18,775 nt of DNA from the NCBI GenBank assembly GCA_023428645.1, contig JAEYXD010000157.1:1-18775 (forward strand), in the 5' to 3' direction. Both the position numbers and the translations under genes were made by a program. The notes under the pieces were generated by a model. The model was not told the origin of the DNA, did not search any database, and was given only the letters and a program-made list of their open reading frames with translations. Within the stretch, counting starts at the first letter, position 1. Every line of letters starts with the position of its first letter. Below, in pieces: positions 6,507 through 13,549 of the stretch. The DNA comes from Pseudomonadota bacterium. GTDB taxonomy: Bacteria > Pseudomonadota > Gammaproteobacteria > Steroidobacterales > Steroidobacteraceae.

Positions 6507-7046
6507 ATGGCAAGGCTCGCAAAAACTTATCGCGAAGAGATCGTTCCCCAGCTCAAGCAGTCGCTGGGCGTCGAGAACGTCATGCAAGTGCCGAAGATCA
6601 CGAAGATCACGGTCAACATGGGCGTCGGCGAGGCGGTCGCGGACAAGAAGATCATGGACAACGCAGTGGCGGATCTCACGAAGATCACCGGCCAGAAGCC
6701 GCTCGTCACGCGTGCCCGCAAGTCCGTCGCGACGTTCAAGGTGCGCGATGGCCAAGCGATTGGCGCGAAGGTCACGCTGCGCGGCGCCCGCATGTACGAA
6801 TTCCTGGATCGGCTCGTGAACATCGCGATGCCGCGTATCCGCGACTTCCGCGGCGTCAGCGCGCGCTCGTTCGATGGCCAAGGCAATTACAACTTTGGCG
6901 TCAAAGAGCAGATCATTTTCCCCGAGATCGCATACGACCAGATCGATGCCATCCGGGGCATGGACATCACGATCACGACGACGGCGACCGACGACAAAGC
7001 AGGTCGTGCGCTGCTCGAAGCGTTCAATTTTCCGTTCCGCAAGTAA
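6507..7046 (+). CDS. rplE: 50S ribosomal protein L5
   Basis: L5 binds 5S rRNA and contacts P-site tRNA in the 50S central protuberance. The 179-residue product (179 in E. coli) shows VPKITKITVNMGVGEAVADK (about 29-48), ITGQKPLVTRARKSVATFKV, and the C-terminal GNYNFGVKEQIIFPEI and DITITTTATDDKAGRALLEA. The ATG at 6507 has a purine-rich GAGAAAG just upstream. The spacer to rplX is 46 bp and to rpsN 27 bp. Confidence 0.98.
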   Translation: MARLAKTYREEIVPQLKQSLGVENVMQVPKITKITVNMGVGEAVADKKIMDNAVADLTKITGQKPLVTRARKSVATFKVRDGQAIGAKVTLRGARMYEFLDRLVNIAMPRIRDFRGVSARSFDGQGNYNFGVKEQIIFPEIAYDQIDAIRGMDITITTTATDDKAGRALLEAFNFPFRK

Positions 7047-7073
7047 CGCCGATCAAGGCGACAGGGCGAGGCT

Positions 7074-7379
7074 ATGGCCAAGACATCGATGGTCAATCGC
7101 GAAGAGAAGCGTGCAAAGCTGATCAAGCGCTATGCAGCGAAGCGCGCGCGGCTGAAAGAAATCATTCGTAAGCCGACGAGCAGTCCCGCGGAGCGCGAAG
7201 CAGCCGTTGCACAACTGCAAGCGTTGCCGCGCGACTCGAGCAAGAGCCGCCTGCGCAATCGCTGCGCAATCACCGGCCGTCCGCGCGGTTATTACCGCAA
7301 GTTCGGTCTTGGCCGTACGAAGCTGCGCGAGGCAACGATGCGCGGCGAGATTCCGGGCCTCGGAAAGGCCAGCTGGTAA
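7074..7379 (+). CDS. rpsN: 30S ribosomal protein S14, zinc-independent long form
   Basis: S14 is a 30S head protein. The 101-residue product has the same length as E. coli S14 and ends in the conserved SRLRNRCAITGRPRGYYRKF, FGLGRTKLREATMRGEIPGL and KASW. Only one cysteine is present, in NRCAITGR, so the zinc ribbon of the short form is absent; this is the long C-minus type. The purine-rich AGGGCGAGG lies just before the ATG. Confidence 0.98.
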   Translation: MAKTSMVNREEKRAKLIKRYAAKRARLKEIIRKPTSSPAEREAAVAQLQALPRDSSKSRLRNRCAITGRPRGYYRKFGLGRTKLREATMRGEIPGLGKASW

Positions 7380-7403
7380 CAGCTGGGACCACTGGAGCAC
7401 CAC

Positions 7404-7799
7404 ATGAGCATGACGGATCCCATTGCCGATTTCCTCACACGCATTCGCAACGGCCAGTCTTCGGGCAAGCCCGAAGTGCAGATGCCGGCGTCGAAAGTGA
7501 AGCTTTCGATCGCGAAAGTGTTGAAGGACGAAGGCTACATCGAAGACTTCACGTCGACCGTCGCGGACGGCAAATCGACGATGAACGTGCAGCTGAAGTA
7601 CTACCAAGGCCGCCCGGTCATCGACCGCCTGGAGCGCGTGAGCCGACCCGGCCTGCGTGTCTACCGGGGCAAGGACGAGCTGCCTTCGATTCTCGGCGGC
7701 CTCGGCGTCGCGATCGTGTCCACGTCGAAGGGCGTGATGACGGATCGCCAGGCGCGCGCGGCGGGCCACGGCGGCGAAGTGATTTGCATCGTCTCCTAA
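7404..7799 (+). CDS. rpsH: 30S ribosomal protein S8
   Basis: S8 binds the central domain of 16S rRNA and in E. coli also represses the spc operon. The 131-residue product (130 in E. coli) starts MSMTDPIADFLTRIRNGQSS and contains VLKDEGYIEDF, LERVSRPGLRVYRGKDELPS and the C-terminal GVMTDRQARAAGHGGEVICI. The start at 7404 is supported by GGAG at 7394-7397 with 6-nt spacing. E. coli S8 likewise starts MSM, so the ATG at 7410 is less likely. Confidence 0.98.
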   Translation: MSMTDPIADFLTRIRNGQSSGKPEVQMPASKVKLSIAKVLKDEGYIEDFTSTVADGKSTMNVQLKYYQGRPVIDRLERVSRPGLRVYRGKDELPSILGGLGVAIVSTSKGVMTDRQARAAGHGGEVICIVS

Positions 7800-7863
7800 G
7801 CTCAGGTCTTACGACGAGTTATTGAGTGTCTGCAACGGCAGAACCAAAACGGAAAGCACTGAA

Positions 7864-8400
7864 ATGTCTCGAGTAGCAAAACAGCCGGTTCCCGTCCCGC
7901 AGGGCGTGACGGCGACGATCACCGCCGACCTGGTGACGATCAAGGGCGGCAAGGGCACGATGAGCCTGCCGCTCAACAGCAAGCACGTGAAAGTCGTCCA
8001 GGACGGCGGCGTGCTGAAGGTCGAGAAGGCGAGCACCGAGCGCGCCGCGGACATGGTGGCGGGCTCCACGCGCGCGCACCTGGCGAACATCGTGCTCGGC
8101 GTGAGCAAGGGCTACGAGCGCAAGCTCGAGCTCGTCGGCGTCGGCTATCGCGCGCAGGCGCAGGGCAAGAACCTGAACCTCACCTTGGGCTTCTCGCATC
8201 CGGTCGTCTACGCCGCGCCCGAGGGCATCACGATCGAGACGCCGTCGCAGACGGAAATTCTCGTGAAGGGCTCGGACGTGCAGCGGGTCGGCCAGGTGTG
8301 CGCGGACATTCGCGCGTTCCGTCCGCCCGAGCCGTACAAGGGCAAGGGCGTTCGCTATGCCGGCGAGAAGATCGAGCTGAAGGAAGCGAAGAAGAAGTGA
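7864..8400 (+). CDS. rplF: 50S ribosomal protein L6
   Basis: L6 lies near the factor-binding region of 50S. The 178-residue product (177 in E. coli) begins MSRVAKQPVPVPQGVTATI and shows the two-repeat L6 fold with LELVGVGYRAQAQGKNLNLT, LGFSHPV and RAFRPPEPYKGKGVRYAGEK. The frame is open upstream to a TTG at 7822. The ATG at 7864 is chosen because it gives the family N-terminus and has GGAAAG (7851-7856) at a suitable distance. A 64-bp spacer precedes it. Confidence 0.98.
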   Translation: MSRVAKQPVPVPQGVTATITADLVTIKGGKGTMSLPLNSKHVKVVQDGGVLKVEKASTERAADMVAGSTRAHLANIVLGVSKGYERKLELVGVGYRAQAQGKNLNLTLGFSHPVVYAAPEGITIETPSQTEILVKGSDVQRVGQVCADIRAFRPPEPYKGKGVRYAGEKIELKEAKKK

Positions 8401-8491
8401 TGAGATCGAGTCGTGGCCCGCGGCCGCATCCGGCCCGGGATTCTCGGCTCCACGCGTCACATTCACTACTTACGTAACGAGTAAACGACTG

Positions 8492-8842
8492 ATGAACAAG
8501 AACGCACAACGGCTCCGCCGAGCAACGCGCCAGCGCGCGAAGATTCGCGAGCTGAAGGCATTGCGACTGTCCGTGCACCGCACGTCGCAGCACATCTACG
8601 CGCAGATCTTCGACCCGAACTCGAAGGTGCTGGCGGCGGCCTCGACGCTGCAGAAGGAAGTGCGCGAAGGCTTGAAGGGCACGGGCAATGCGACGGCCGC
8701 CGCGGCTGTCGGCAAGGCGATCGCCGAGAAGGCGAAGGCCGCGGGCATCAAGCAGGTTGCGTTCGATCGCTCTGGCTTCAAGTACCACGGTCGCATCAAG
8801 GCGTTGGCCGATGCGGCGCGTGAGAACGGGCTCGAGTTCTAA
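8492..8842 (+). CDS. rplR: 50S ribosomal protein L18
   Basis: L18 binds 5S rRNA together with L5 and anchors it in the central protuberance. The 116-residue product (117 in E. coli) has LRLSVHRTSQHIYAQIFDPN (about 25-44), the Ala-rich middle VGKAIAEKAKAAGIKQVAFD and the typical end SGFKYHGRIKALADAARENG followed by LEF. The Shine-Dalgarno is weak. A 91-bp spacer from rplF (8401-8491) contains no gene or clear signal that I recognise. Confidence 0.98.
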   Translation: MNKNAQRLRRATRQRAKIRELKALRLSVHRTSQHIYAQIFDPNSKVLAAASTLQKEVREGLKGTGNATAAAAVGKAIAEKAKAAGIKQVAFDRSGFKYHGRIKALADAARENGLEF

Positions 8843-8863
8843 GCTTTCGGAAGGAATAGCCAA

Positions 8864-9373
8864 ATGGCCAGAGTTGAAAAGTCCGCTGCGGGTGACGAGT
8901 ACATCGAGAAGCTCGTTGCAGTGAATCGCGTTGCGAAGGTCGTGAAGGGCGGCCGTCAGTTCGGCTTCACCGCGCTCACCGTCGTCGGCGATGGTCGCGG
9001 CAAGGTCGGCTTCGGTTACGGCAAGGCGCGCGAAGTGCCGGTCGCGATCCAGAAGGCCATGCAGGCTGCTCGCAAGAATCTTGCGACGGTTGCGCTCAAG
9101 AACGCGACGTTGCACTACGCGATGCACGGCAAGCACGGCACGAGCCGCGTGTACATGCAGCCGGCCGCGGACGGTACGGGCGTCATCGCCGGCGGCGGCA
9201 TGCGCGCGGTGTTCGAATGCGCGGGTGTCCGTAACGTGCTCGCGAAGAGCTACGGCTCGCGCAATCCGATCAACGTCGTGCGCGCGACGATGAATGCCTT
9301 GACCAGCCTGCAGTCGCCCGAGGACATCGCGGCGAAGCGCGGCAAGCGCATCGAAGAAGTGCTGGGCGCTTAA
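8864..9373 (+). CDS. rpsE: 30S ribosomal protein S5
   Basis: S5 acts in decoding fidelity and mRNA entry. The 169-residue product (167 in E. coli) has the dsRBD-like N-terminal domain with VNRVAKVVKGGRQFGFTALT and VVGDGRGKVGFGYGKAREVP. The second domain carries GTGVIAGGGMRAVFECAGVR and NVLAKSYGSRNPINVVRATM. The spectinomycin-linked loop around VKGGRQF looks wild-type. AAGGA at 8851-8855 with 8-nt spacing supports the start. Confidence 0.98.
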   Translation: MARVEKSAAGDEYIEKLVAVNRVAKVVKGGRQFGFTALTVVGDGRGKVGFGYGKAREVPVAIQKAMQAARKNLATVALKNATLHYAMHGKHGTSRVYMQPAADGTGVIAGGGMRAVFECAGVRNVLAKSYGSRNPINVVRATMNALTSLQSPEDIAAKRGKRIEEVLGA

Positions 9374-9405
9374 CGCGTCCGCTTACGACGCTCGAGGTTT
9401 AAGTC

Positions 9406-9597
9406 ATGGCCGGTGCGAAGAAATCCATCAAGGTCACGCTCGTGAAGAGCGTGTTCGGACAATTGAAGAGCCATCGCGCGACGGTGAAGGGCCTGGGCCT
9501 GCGCCGCATCCGCGATTCGAAGGTTCTGGCGGACACGCCGGAGATTCGCGGGATGATCCGTGCGTCGGGTCACCTGCTGAAGGTGGAAGAGGCCTGA
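9406..9597 (+). CDS. rpmD: 50S ribosomal protein L30
   Basis: L30 is a small 50S protein, 63 residues here (59 in E. coli). The diagnostic strand-helix sequence is KVTLVKSVFGQLKSHRATVK followed by GLGLRRIRDSKVLADTPEIR and GMIRASGHLLKVEE. GAGG at 9394-9397, 8 nt before the ATG, is the likely ribosome binding site. It lies between rpsE and rplO as in other spc operons. Confidence 0.97.
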   Translation: MAGAKKSIKVTLVKSVFGQLKSHRATVKGLGLRRIRDSKVLADTPEIRGMIRASGHLLKVEEA

Positions 9598-9604
9598 GAC
9601 GATC

Positions 9605-10045
9605 ATGAAACTGAACGCAATTTCGCCAGCTCCTGGCAGCAAGAAGCCGCGCCTGCGCGTGGGTCGTGGTGCTTCCGCCGGCCAGGGCAAGACCTGCGGC
9701 CGCGGCGTGAAGGGCCAGCGCGCACGTAAGGGCGGCTATCACAAGGTCGGCTTCGAAGGCGGCCAGATGCCGATTCAGCGCCGTCTGCCGAAGACGGGCT
9801 TCCGCTCGAAGATCGCGCCGGGCGTGGCCGAAGTGCGCCTGTCCGAATTGAAGAAGCTCACTGGAAATATCGTGGACCTGGCCGCATTGAAAGCTGCCAA
9901 CCTCGTTCACGAGCAGGCACTGCGTGCGCGCATCGTCGCCTCCGGTGAAGTCGACAAGGCGGTTACGGTCAAGGGTGTGCACGTCACGAAGGGCGCGCGC
10001 GCTGCTATCGAAGGCGCCGGCGGCAAGATCGAGGCGGCTGAGTAA
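9605..10045 (+). CDS. rplO: 50S ribosomal protein L15
   Basis: L15 is a late-assembly 50S protein. The 146-residue product (144 in E. coli) begins MKLNAISPAPGSKKPRLRVG, with the glycine/arginine-rich extension RGASAGQGKTCGRGVKGQRA and GGYHKVGFEGGQMPIQRRLP typical of the family. The C-terminal domain ends KGVHVTKGARAAIEGAGGKI. It starts 7 bp after rpmD, with no strong Shine-Dalgarno of its own, and is followed at once by a strong hairpin before secY. Confidence 0.98.
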   Translation: MKLNAISPAPGSKKPRLRVGRGASAGQGKTCGRGVKGQRARKGGYHKVGFEGGQMPIQRRLPKTGFRSKIAPGVAEVRLSELKKLTGNIVDLAALKAANLVHEQALRARIVASGEVDKAVTVKGVHVTKGARAAIEGAGGKIEAAE

Positions 10046-10050
10046 GTAGC

Positions 10051-10073
10051 GTGAGGGACGGTCGGTCCCTCAC
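10051..10073 (+). promoter_or_regulatory. Hairpin in the rplO-secY spacer
   Basis: A perfect 9-bp stem GTGAGGGAC (10051-10059) / GTCCCTCAC (10065-10073) has a 5-nt loop. No T-run follows. It starts 5 nt after the rplO stop and ends 10 nt before the secY ATG, occupying the place of a Shine-Dalgarno, which is missing. Its core and the downstream CACATC and ATGGCAACGAA resemble the region before rpsJ (190-243). Confidence 0.55.
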
Positions 10074-10083
10074 ACACATCCAT

Positions 10084-11424
10084 ATGGCAACGAAGTCCTC
10101 AGCACCACCGCTCGCCGCTTTCGGCGAGATGACGCGCTTCGCGGAGCTGCGACAGCGGCTGTTCTTCTTGCTGGGCGCATTGATCGTCTATCGCATCGGC
10201 ACCTTCATTCCGGCGCCGGGCATCGATCCGGTGGCGCTCGCGAGATTCTTCGAGTCGCAGCAGGGCACGATTCTCGACATCTTCAACATGTTCTCGGGCG
10301 GCGCGCTCGAGCGCTTGTCGATCTTTGCCCTGGGCGTAATGCCCTACATCTCGGCATCGATCATCGTGCAGATGATGGCGGTCGTCGTGCCGCAGATGGC
10401 CGCGATCAAGAAGGAAGGCGAGTCGGGGCGTCGCAAGCTGACTCAGTACACGCGCTACGGCACGGTGCTGCTCGCTGCGGTGCAAGGTGCTTCGGCGGCG
10501 ATCGCGTTCCAGAACCAGGGCGTCGTGATCAATCCGGGCCCGCAGTTCATTTTCATCGCGACGATCACGTTGGTCGCCGGCACGATGTTCCTGATGTGGC
10601 TCGGCGAGCAGATCACCGAACGCGGGCTGGGCAACGGTATTTCGATGATCATTTTGGCCGGTATCGTCGCGGGCTTGCCGCGGGCGATCGGCGGCTCGCT
10701 GGAGTTGGTGCGCACGGGTGAGATGAACCCCGCGGTTGCCCTGATCCTGTTCGGCATGGTGATCGCGGTGACGGCGTTCGTCGTGTTCGTGGAGCGCGGA
10801 CAGCGCCGCATCCAGGTGAACTACGCGAAGCGGCAGCAGGGTCGGCGCATGATGGCGGGCCAGAGCACGCATCTGCCGTTCAAGCTGAACATGTCCGGCG
10901 TGATTCCGCCGATCTTCGCGTCCAGCTTGCTGCTCTTCCCGGCGACGATCGCGAGCTGGTCGGGTACGTCCGACGGCCTTGGCTGGCTGCAGAGTATTTC
11001 GGCGGCGATGACGCCGGGTCAACCCGCGCACATGCTGCTGTATGGCGGTTTGATCATTTTCTTCTGTTTCTTCTACACCGCGCTGGTATTCAATTCGCGC
11101 GAGACGGCGGAGAACCTGAAGAAGTCCGGAGCCTTCATCCCTGGCATTCGTCCTGGCCAGCAGACGGCCGAGTACATCGACAAAGTGCTGACTCGCCTGA
11201 CGGTGTGGGGCGCCTTGTACGTGACGCTCGTGTGTTTGCTGCCCGAATTCCTGATCGCTCGGTTCAGCGTGCCGTTCTATTTCGGCGGTACGTCGCTCCT
11301 GATCATGGTCGTGGTCATCATGGACTTCCAAGCCCAGGTCGCGGCGCATTTGATGTCGCACCAGTACGAAGGGTTGATGAAGAAGGCCAACCTGCGCGGC
11401 TATGGCCGTCCGGGGCAGACGTAA
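10084..11424 (+). CDS. secY: Preprotein translocase pore subunit SecY
   Basis: SecY is the inner-membrane channel of the Sec translocon, partnered by SecE/SecG and driven by SecA or the ribosome. The 446-residue product (443 in E. coli) has about ten hydrophobic segments, beginning with RLFFLLGALIVYRIGTFIPA (about 25-44). The plug/pore region reads FSGGALERLSIFALGVMPYI; GEQITERGLGNGISMII and KLNMSGVIPPIFASSLLLFP are also diagnostic. The frame extends back to a GTG at 10051, but that codon lies in the hairpin. ATG 10084 gives a normal N-terminus (MATKSSAPPLAAF). No Shine-Dalgarno is visible before it. Confidence 0.97.
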   Translation: MATKSSAPPLAAFGEMTRFAELRQRLFFLLGALIVYRIGTFIPAPGIDPVALARFFESQQGTILDIFNMFSGGALERLSIFALGVMPYISASIIVQMMAVVVPQMAAIKKEGESGRRKLTQYTRYGTVLLAAVQGASAAIAFQNQGVVINPGPQFIFIATITLVAGTMFLMWLGEQITERGLGNGISMIILAGIVAGLPRAIGGSLELVRTGEMNPAVALILFGMVIAVTAFVVFVERGQRRIQVNYAKRQQGRRMMAGQSTHLPFKLNMSGVIPPIFASSLLLFPATIASWSGTSDGLGWLQSISAAMTPGQPAHMLLYGGLIIFFCFFYTALVFNSRETAENLKKSGAFIPGIRPGQQTAEYIDKVLTRLTVWGALYVTLVCLLPEFLIARFSVPFYFGGTSLLIMVVVIMDFQAQVAAHLMSHQYEGLMKKANLRGYGRPGQT

Positions 11425-11525
11425 TACAAGCGGTTAGCGGTCAGCTCGCCACTCCGATCGGGGGCGGCAGCCCTGGCCGAGAGCAGAGATCGAGCGGACG
11501 CCAAGCGGCCCGCAGGAGTTGAGAC

Positions 11526-11639
11526 ATGAAGGTTCGTGCTTCCGTTAAGAAGATTTGCAAGAACTGCAAGGTCGTGCGCCGCCGTCGCGTGGTGTACGTC
11601 ATTTGCGCCGACGCCCGCCACAAGCAGCGTCAGGGTTGA
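11526..11639 (+). CDS. rpmJ: 50S ribosomal protein L36
   Basis: This 37-residue ORF reads MKVRASVKKICKNCKVVRRR, then RVVYVICADARHKQRQG, matching L36 (38 residues in E. coli). The zinc-ribbon ligands Cys11, Cys14, Cys27 and His32 are all present, so this is the zinc-binding paralog. AGGAG at 11514-11518 gives a good Shine-Dalgarno. It lies between secY and rpsM as in other gammaproteobacteria, with a 101-bp spacer before it (11425-11525) in which I see only a CGGTTAGCGGTCAGC-type motif. Confidence 0.97.
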   Translation: MKVRASVKKICKNCKVVRRRRVVYVICADARHKQRQG

Positions 11640-11741
11640 GAGCGGCCGCTCGATTGGGCAGCGGACAGGTTCAGAAAGGCACCGACGGTGCCCGGTTCCG
11701 GACCTGCCGCCAGCCACGCAGCGCAGCCAGCTTTTAAGGCA

Positions 11742-11770
11742 TTGAGATAGTAGGTTTTTTGGTTTAAAGT
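11742..11770 (+). promoter_or_regulatory. Possible sigma70 promoter before rpsM
   Basis: TTGAGA (11742-11747, five of six matches to the -35 consensus) is followed after 17 nt by TAAAGT (11765-11770, four of six to the -10). The stretch 11730-11770 is clearly AT-richer than its surroundings. If used, it would start the alpha-operon mRNA only about 25 nt before rpsM. This is a by-eye match. Confidence 0.35.
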
Positions 11771-11771
11771 T

Positions 11772-11795
11772 CCGCGCTTTTCGTCGCGGGGAGAG
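11772..11795 (+). promoter_or_regulatory. Hairpin overlapping the rpsM ribosome binding site
   Basis: CCGCG (11772-11776) can pair with CGCGG (11785-11789) across an 8-nt loop. The right arm runs into the Shine-Dalgarno GGGGAGAG (11788-11795), 6 nt before the rpsM ATG. In E. coli S4 represses the alpha operon by binding an RNA pseudoknot around the rpsM start. A similar role here is a guess from location only. Confidence 0.3.
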
Positions 11796-11801
11796 ACTGC
11801 A

Positions 11802-12182
11802 ATGGCCCGCATCGCCGGCATCAACATTCCGATGAACAAGCACGTCGTGATCGGACTTACGTCCATCTTCGGCGTCGGTCGCACGCAGGCGAAGAAAGCC
11901 TGTGCGGGCGCGGGCGTCGATCCGACGCGCCTCGTGAAGGACCTGACGGATGCCGAAGTGACCGCGCTGCGTGCGCAAGTCAGCAAGCTGACCGTCGAAG
12001 GCGATCTGCGCCGCGAAGTGTCGATGAACATCAAGCGTCTGATGGATCTGGGCTGCTATCGCGGCATCCGTCATCGCCGCGGATTGCCGTTGCGCGGTCA
12101 ACGCACGCGCACGAACGCCCGCACGCGCAAGGGCCCGCGCAAGGCCGCGGTCAAGATGAACTCGCAGGCGGGTAAGGGTTAA
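11802..12182 (+). CDS. rpsM: 30S ribosomal protein S13
   Basis: S13 is at the top of the 30S head, contacting 50S bridges and P-site tRNA. The 126-residue product (118 in E. coli) begins MARIAGINIPMNKHVVIGLT, then has the helix-two-turn-helix SIFGVGRTQAKKACAGAGVD and the C-terminal GCYRGIRHRRGLPLRGQRTR followed by TNARTRKGPRKAA. A purine-rich GGGGAGAG precedes the ATG. It opens the alpha operon after a 162-bp spacer from rpmJ. Confidence 0.98.
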   Translation: MARIAGINIPMNKHVVIGLTSIFGVGRTQAKKACAGAGVDPTRLVKDLTDAEVTALRAQVSKLTVEGDLRREVSMNIKRLMDLGCYRGIRHRRGLPLRGQRTRTNARTRKGPRKAAVKMNSQAGKG

Positions 12183-12192
12183 TAGATCGTAG

Positions 12193-12218
12193 GCGGGCCG
12201 CCAGCAATGGCGGCTCGC
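12193..12218 (+). promoter_or_regulatory. GNRA-capped hairpin in the rpsM-rpsK spacer
   Basis: GCGGGCCGCCA (12193-12203) pairs with TGGCGGCTCGC (12208-12218), 11 bp including one G-U, around a GCAA tetraloop. A T-run follows only far downstream (12286-12291), so it is not a simple terminator. It lies 10 nt after the rpsM stop in a 120-bp spacer. It may be a processing, pausing or protein-binding site; function unknown. Confidence 0.5.
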
Positions 12219-12302
12219 TCGAGTCAGTTTGGAATCGTTTCGCAGCACTCCCGCTAGCCGCCCGGCGCTAGTCACGAGTCACTGATTTTTTAGAGAGCAC
12301 AC

Positions 12303-12710
12303 ATGGCTGAGCAGAAACAAGGTCAAGGCGCTGGCGCGAAAGGCCGCAAGAAGGTCAAGAAGCATGTGACCGATGCGATCGCCCATGTGCACGCCTCGTT
12401 CAACAACACGATCATCACGATCACGGACCGTCAGGGCAACACGCTGTCCTGGGCGACCTCCGGCGGCTGCGGCTTCCGCGGCTCGCGTAAGAGCACGCCG
12501 TTCGCCGCGCAGGTTGCCGCGGAGAAGGCGGGCGTGGCGGCTCAAGAGCACGGCGTGAAGATGGTGGAAGTGCGCGTGAAGGGCCCGGGTCCCGGCCGCG
12601 AATCGGCGGTTCGTGCGCTCAATGCCTGCGGTCTCAAAATCACGAACATCTCCGACGTGACGCCGATCCCGCACAACGGTTGCCGTCCGCCGAAGAAGCG
12701 CCGCGTCTAA
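12303..12710 (+). CDS. rpsK: 30S ribosomal protein S11
   Basis: S11 forms part of the 30S platform near the mRNA exit. The 135-residue product (129 in E. coli) has KKHVTDAIAHVHASFNNTII, then TDRQGNTLSWATSGGCGFRG, VKGPGPGRESAVRALNACGL and the invariant ending DVTPIPHNGCRPPKKRRV. The Asn-Gly in HNGC is the pair that forms isoaspartate in E. coli S11. AGAGAG at 12292-12297 precedes the ATG by 5 nt. The N-terminus has a short Gln/Gly-rich extension. Confidence 0.98.
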   Translation: MAEQKQGQGAGAKGRKKVKKHVTDAIAHVHASFNNTIITITDRQGNTLSWATSGGCGFRGSRKSTPFAAQVAAEKAGVAAQEHGVKMVEVRVKGPGPGRESAVRALNACGLKITNISDVTPIPHNGCRPPKKRRV

Positions 12711-12758
12711 AGGTTATCGATTTGCCTGTGCCCGTATCCGGGCGAGGAAGAGAAGTTC

Positions 12759-13382
12759 ATGGCTCGTTATCTAGGTCCAAAGTGCAAGCTGTCGCGCCGC
12801 GAAGGCACCGACTTGTTCCTGAAGAGCGGAGTGAAGCCGCTCGAGTCGAAGTGCAAGCTCGAAGTGCCCCCGGGCGGGGTCAAGGGCGAGCGCAAGCAGC
12901 GTCTGTCGGACTACGGTTTGCAGCTGCGCGAGAAGCAGAAGCTGCGCCGTATGTACGGGGTCCTTGAAAAGCAGTTCCGTAATTACTACATCAAGGCGAC
13001 TGGCCGGCCGGGTGCGACGGGCTCGACCCTGTTGCAGCTCCTCGAGGGCCGCCTGGATAACGTCGTCTATCGAATGGGCTTCGCGGCTACCCGCAGCGAG
13101 GCGCGCCAGCTCGTCAGCCACAAGGCCATCAATGTGAATGGCGAGGCTGTGAGCATTCCGTCGTATCAGTGCAAGGCCGGCGATGTGGTCGCGGTACGCG
13201 AGAAGGCGCAGAAGCAGTTGCGTATTCAAACGGCCCTGCAGATCAAGTCGCAGGTCGGGTTCCCCGAGTGGGTTGAAGTCGACGAGAAGAAGTTCTCGGG
13301 CACGTTCAAGCAACTGCCGGATCGCGAGGACATTCTGCCGGACATCAACGAGAACCTGGTCGTCGAGTTGTACTCGAAGTAA
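12759..13382 (+). CDS. rpsD: 30S ribosomal protein S4
   Basis: S4 initiates 30S assembly, acts in fidelity and in E. coli autoregulates the alpha operon. The 207-residue product (206 in E. coli) begins MARYLGPKCKLSRREGTDLF, has DYGLQLREKQKLRRMYGVLE and KQFRNYYIKA, and an S4 RNA-binding domain with LEGRLDNVVYRMGFAATRSE and ARQLVSHKAINVNG (about 97-130). It ends NENLVVELYSK as in E. coli. GAGGA at 12744-12748 lies 10 nt upstream of the ATG. The 48-bp spacer from rpsK shows nothing else. Confidence 0.98.
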   Translation: MARYLGPKCKLSRREGTDLFLKSGVKPLESKCKLEVPPGGVKGERKQRLSDYGLQLREKQKLRRMYGVLEKQFRNYYIKATGRPGATGSTLLQLLEGRLDNVVYRMGFAATRSEARQLVSHKAINVNGEAVSIPSYQCKAGDVVAVREKAQKQLRIQTALQIKSQVGFPEWVEVDEKKFSGTFKQLPDREDILPDINENLVVELYSK

Positions 13383-13393
13383 TCGCCGATCGC

Positions 13394-13433
13394 CGGGCTC
13401 GGGGCGGATGCCTCGGGCCCGTCGTCGCTTTTT
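13394..13433 (+). terminator. Terminator-like hairpin between rpsD and rpoA (possible attenuator)
   Basis: Positions 13394-13404 pair with 13411-13421 (11 bp, two G-U) around the loop CGGATG. A TTTTT run follows at 13429-13433, eight nt after the stem. The distance to the T-run makes it weaker than a standard intrinsic terminator, and rpoA and rplQ lie downstream. Partial termination or pausing is more plausible than a full stop. Confidence 0.35.
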
Positions 13434-13549
13434 GGTCGAGTTGAGAATTGGTGGCCTGGGCGGATTTCGAGTCCGAACCGGCCGCAAGATTGGTTGCACT
13501 CACCATCGAGTGCGCATGCCGTAACGGCACACAAGCAGGTGAATGGTCC

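Noticed and set aside
10051..10083. GTG start for secY adding 11 residues
   Set aside because: The GTG is the first triplet of a perfect 9-bp hairpin and the added residues are not family-like; ATG 10084 is preferred even though neither has a clear Shine-Dalgarno.
13448..13549. Upstream GTG start for rpoA adding 34 residues
   Set aside because: The extra residues do not resemble RpoA, and ATG 13550 has a well-spaced AGGTGA and the conserved N-terminus.
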